DNA of 13,940 nucleotides from Deltaproteobacteria bacterium. Its GTDB lineage: Bacteria > Desulfobacterota > JAENJC01. Below the pieces are notes generated by a model that ran no database searches, was not told where the DNA came from, and was given only the letters and a program-made list of their open reading frames with translations. The stretch covers positions 1-13,940 of the forward strand of contig JACQYJ010000023.1 of assembly GCA_016208525.1 (NCBI GenBank). The letters run 5' to 3'. The translations under genes and the position numbers were made by a program. Position 1 is the stretch's first letter. Each line of letters opens with the position of its first letter. Below, piece by piece: positions 13,010 to 13,940 of this stretch.

Positions 13010-13940
13010 ATATTCCTTATAGCCTTTATCGCTTCTTCCCTGTCGTCAAAGTGTATCTTCTCAGTCCCTATTATCTGATAATCCTCATGCCCCTTCCCTG
13101 CAAGAAGAACTACTTCGCCCTCTCTTGCCTCTTTTATTGCTTCCGTAATCGCTTCCCTTCTGTCAGGAATTACCTGCAGGGGCCTATGGCCATACGCCCC
13201 TACTATCCCTGATGTTATATCCTCTATTATTTTCAGAGGCTCCTCAGTTCTTGGATTATCGGAGGTGACAATAACGATATCGCTATACTCTGACGCAACC
13301 CTTCCCATTATAGGCCTCTTCCCCCTGTCCCTGTCGCCGCCGCATCCGAAGAGCGTTATTATCCTTTTATCAGTCAATCCTCTTATTGTCGACAAGACCC
13401 TCTCAAGGGCGTCTGGCGTATGGGCATAATCAACCAGGATTGTGAAGAGCTGACCTGCATCAACCCTCTCAAGCCTTCCTGGGACTTTCTTTAAGGCTGT
13501 TATCCCTCTTTCTATGACCTCGACCGGAAGGCCAAGGCCCACCCCGGCGCCGGCAGCAGCGAGGATATTGTAAAGGTTAAACTCCCCTATGAGAGACGAT
13601 TTAATCTTTATCTCCCCCGAAGGCGTCGCCAGTGTCCCTTCAATCCCCTGTACGCCAAGCTTTATATCTTTAGGATAAATATCAGTTTCTATCCCTCTGC
13701 CTTTTATTCCGTACCCTATGACCCTTCCCAAAGCCCTTTTTGAGATATCCACTCCTTTAGGATCGTCCATATTTATTACAGCCGTTTTACCCTCATCTAT
13801 AAAATCAGTGAAGAGCCTGGCCTTTGCCTCGAAGTACCTTTCCATAGTAATATGGTAATCAAGGTGGTCCTGGGTAAGGTTTGTAAATACCGCAACATCA
13901 AACAGGCACCCACCCACCCTTTCCTGACTCAGGGCATGTG
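13006..13940 (-). CDS. murE: UDP-MurNAc-L-Ala-D-Glu--meso-diaminopimelate ligase (5' end outside window)
   Basis: MurE adds the third stem residue, using ATP. The frame is open to the window edge, where HALSQERVGGCLFDVAVFTN is read. This matches the S-S-H-A-L region in the middle of MurE, so roughly the first third lies outside and the GTG at 13917 is not the start. Visible are NLTQDHLDYH, the GEFNLYNILAA segment, LVDYAHTPDALERVL, FGCGGDRDRGKRP, SDNPRTEEP and LLAGKGHEDYQ. The DNPR motif is the signature of meso-diaminopimelate specificity, against the lysine enzymes of many Gram-positives, and points to A1-gamma type peptidoglycan. The end HFDDREEAIKAIRNM is natural, and its TAG stop lies in a repeat arm. 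It leads into murF after 79 bases. No damage seen in the visible part. Confidence 0.97.
   Translation of the reverse strand, partial: HALSQERVGGCLFDVAVFTNLTQDHLDYHITMERYFEAKARLFTDFIDEGKTAVINMDDPKGVDISKRALGRVIGYGIKGRGIETDIYPKDIKLGVQGIEGTLATPSGEIKIKSSLIGEFNLYNILAAAGAGVGLGLPVEVIERGITALKKVPGRLERVDAGQLFTILVDYAHTPDALERVLSTIRGLTDKRIITLFGCGGDRDRGKRPIMGRVASEYSDIVIVTSDNPRTEEPLKIIEDITSGIVGAYGHRPLQVIPDRREAITEAIKEAREGEVVLLAGKGHEDYQIIGTEKIHFDDREEAIKAIRNM

Overview
The window is the distal two thirds of a division and cell wall (dcw) cluster, all on the minus strand and transcribed from right to left. The order is murE (5' end outside the window), murF, mraY, murD, ftsW, murG, murC, murB, ddl, ftsQ, ftsA, ftsZ. 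This is the classical order in diderm bacteria. MurE carries the DNPR motif of meso-diaminopimelate-adding enzymes, and FtsQ, FtsA, FtsZ and FtsW are all typical. A Gram-negative lineage such as Nitrospirota or Desulfobacterota is a reasonable guess, but the taxon is inference only. The left 240 bases are the right end of an ISL3-like insertion sequence on the plus strand.

The genes act together. MurC, MurD, MurE and MurF build the UDP-MurNAc pentapeptide, using the MurB product and D-Ala-D-Ala from Ddl. MraY and MurG make lipid I and lipid II. FtsW polymerises septal glycan, and FtsQ, FtsA and FtsZ organise the division site. Genes are close together (0 to about 115 bases apart), with no clear internal promoter or terminator, so an operon is likely.

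Two things stand out. First, four places look as if roughly 100-155 bases are missing. MurC has lost its ATP-binding P-loop with a frameshift, MurD has lost its central segment with a frameshift, MurF has lost the NDTYNANP-type segment in frame, and the murB-ddl junction lacks the end of murB and the start of ddl. All four losses remove residues expected to be essential, while mraY, ftsW, murG, ftsQ, ftsA, ftsZ and the visible part of murE are intact. An assembly or consensus artefact is the leading explanation; real decay is the alternative.

Second, nearly every gap between genes holds a small structured repeat. At least five designs are visible: inverted arrays of 7-8 base units, GTAG...CTAC elements with two inner hairpins, AACTCCCC...GGGGAGTT elements, GGGGACAGTCCC near-palindromes, and a TTCGACAGGCTC hairpin. 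Two such repeats lie inside reading frames, adding about 11 residues to MurG and about 22 to MurF. Others supply or overlap the stop codons of murE, murF and murG.
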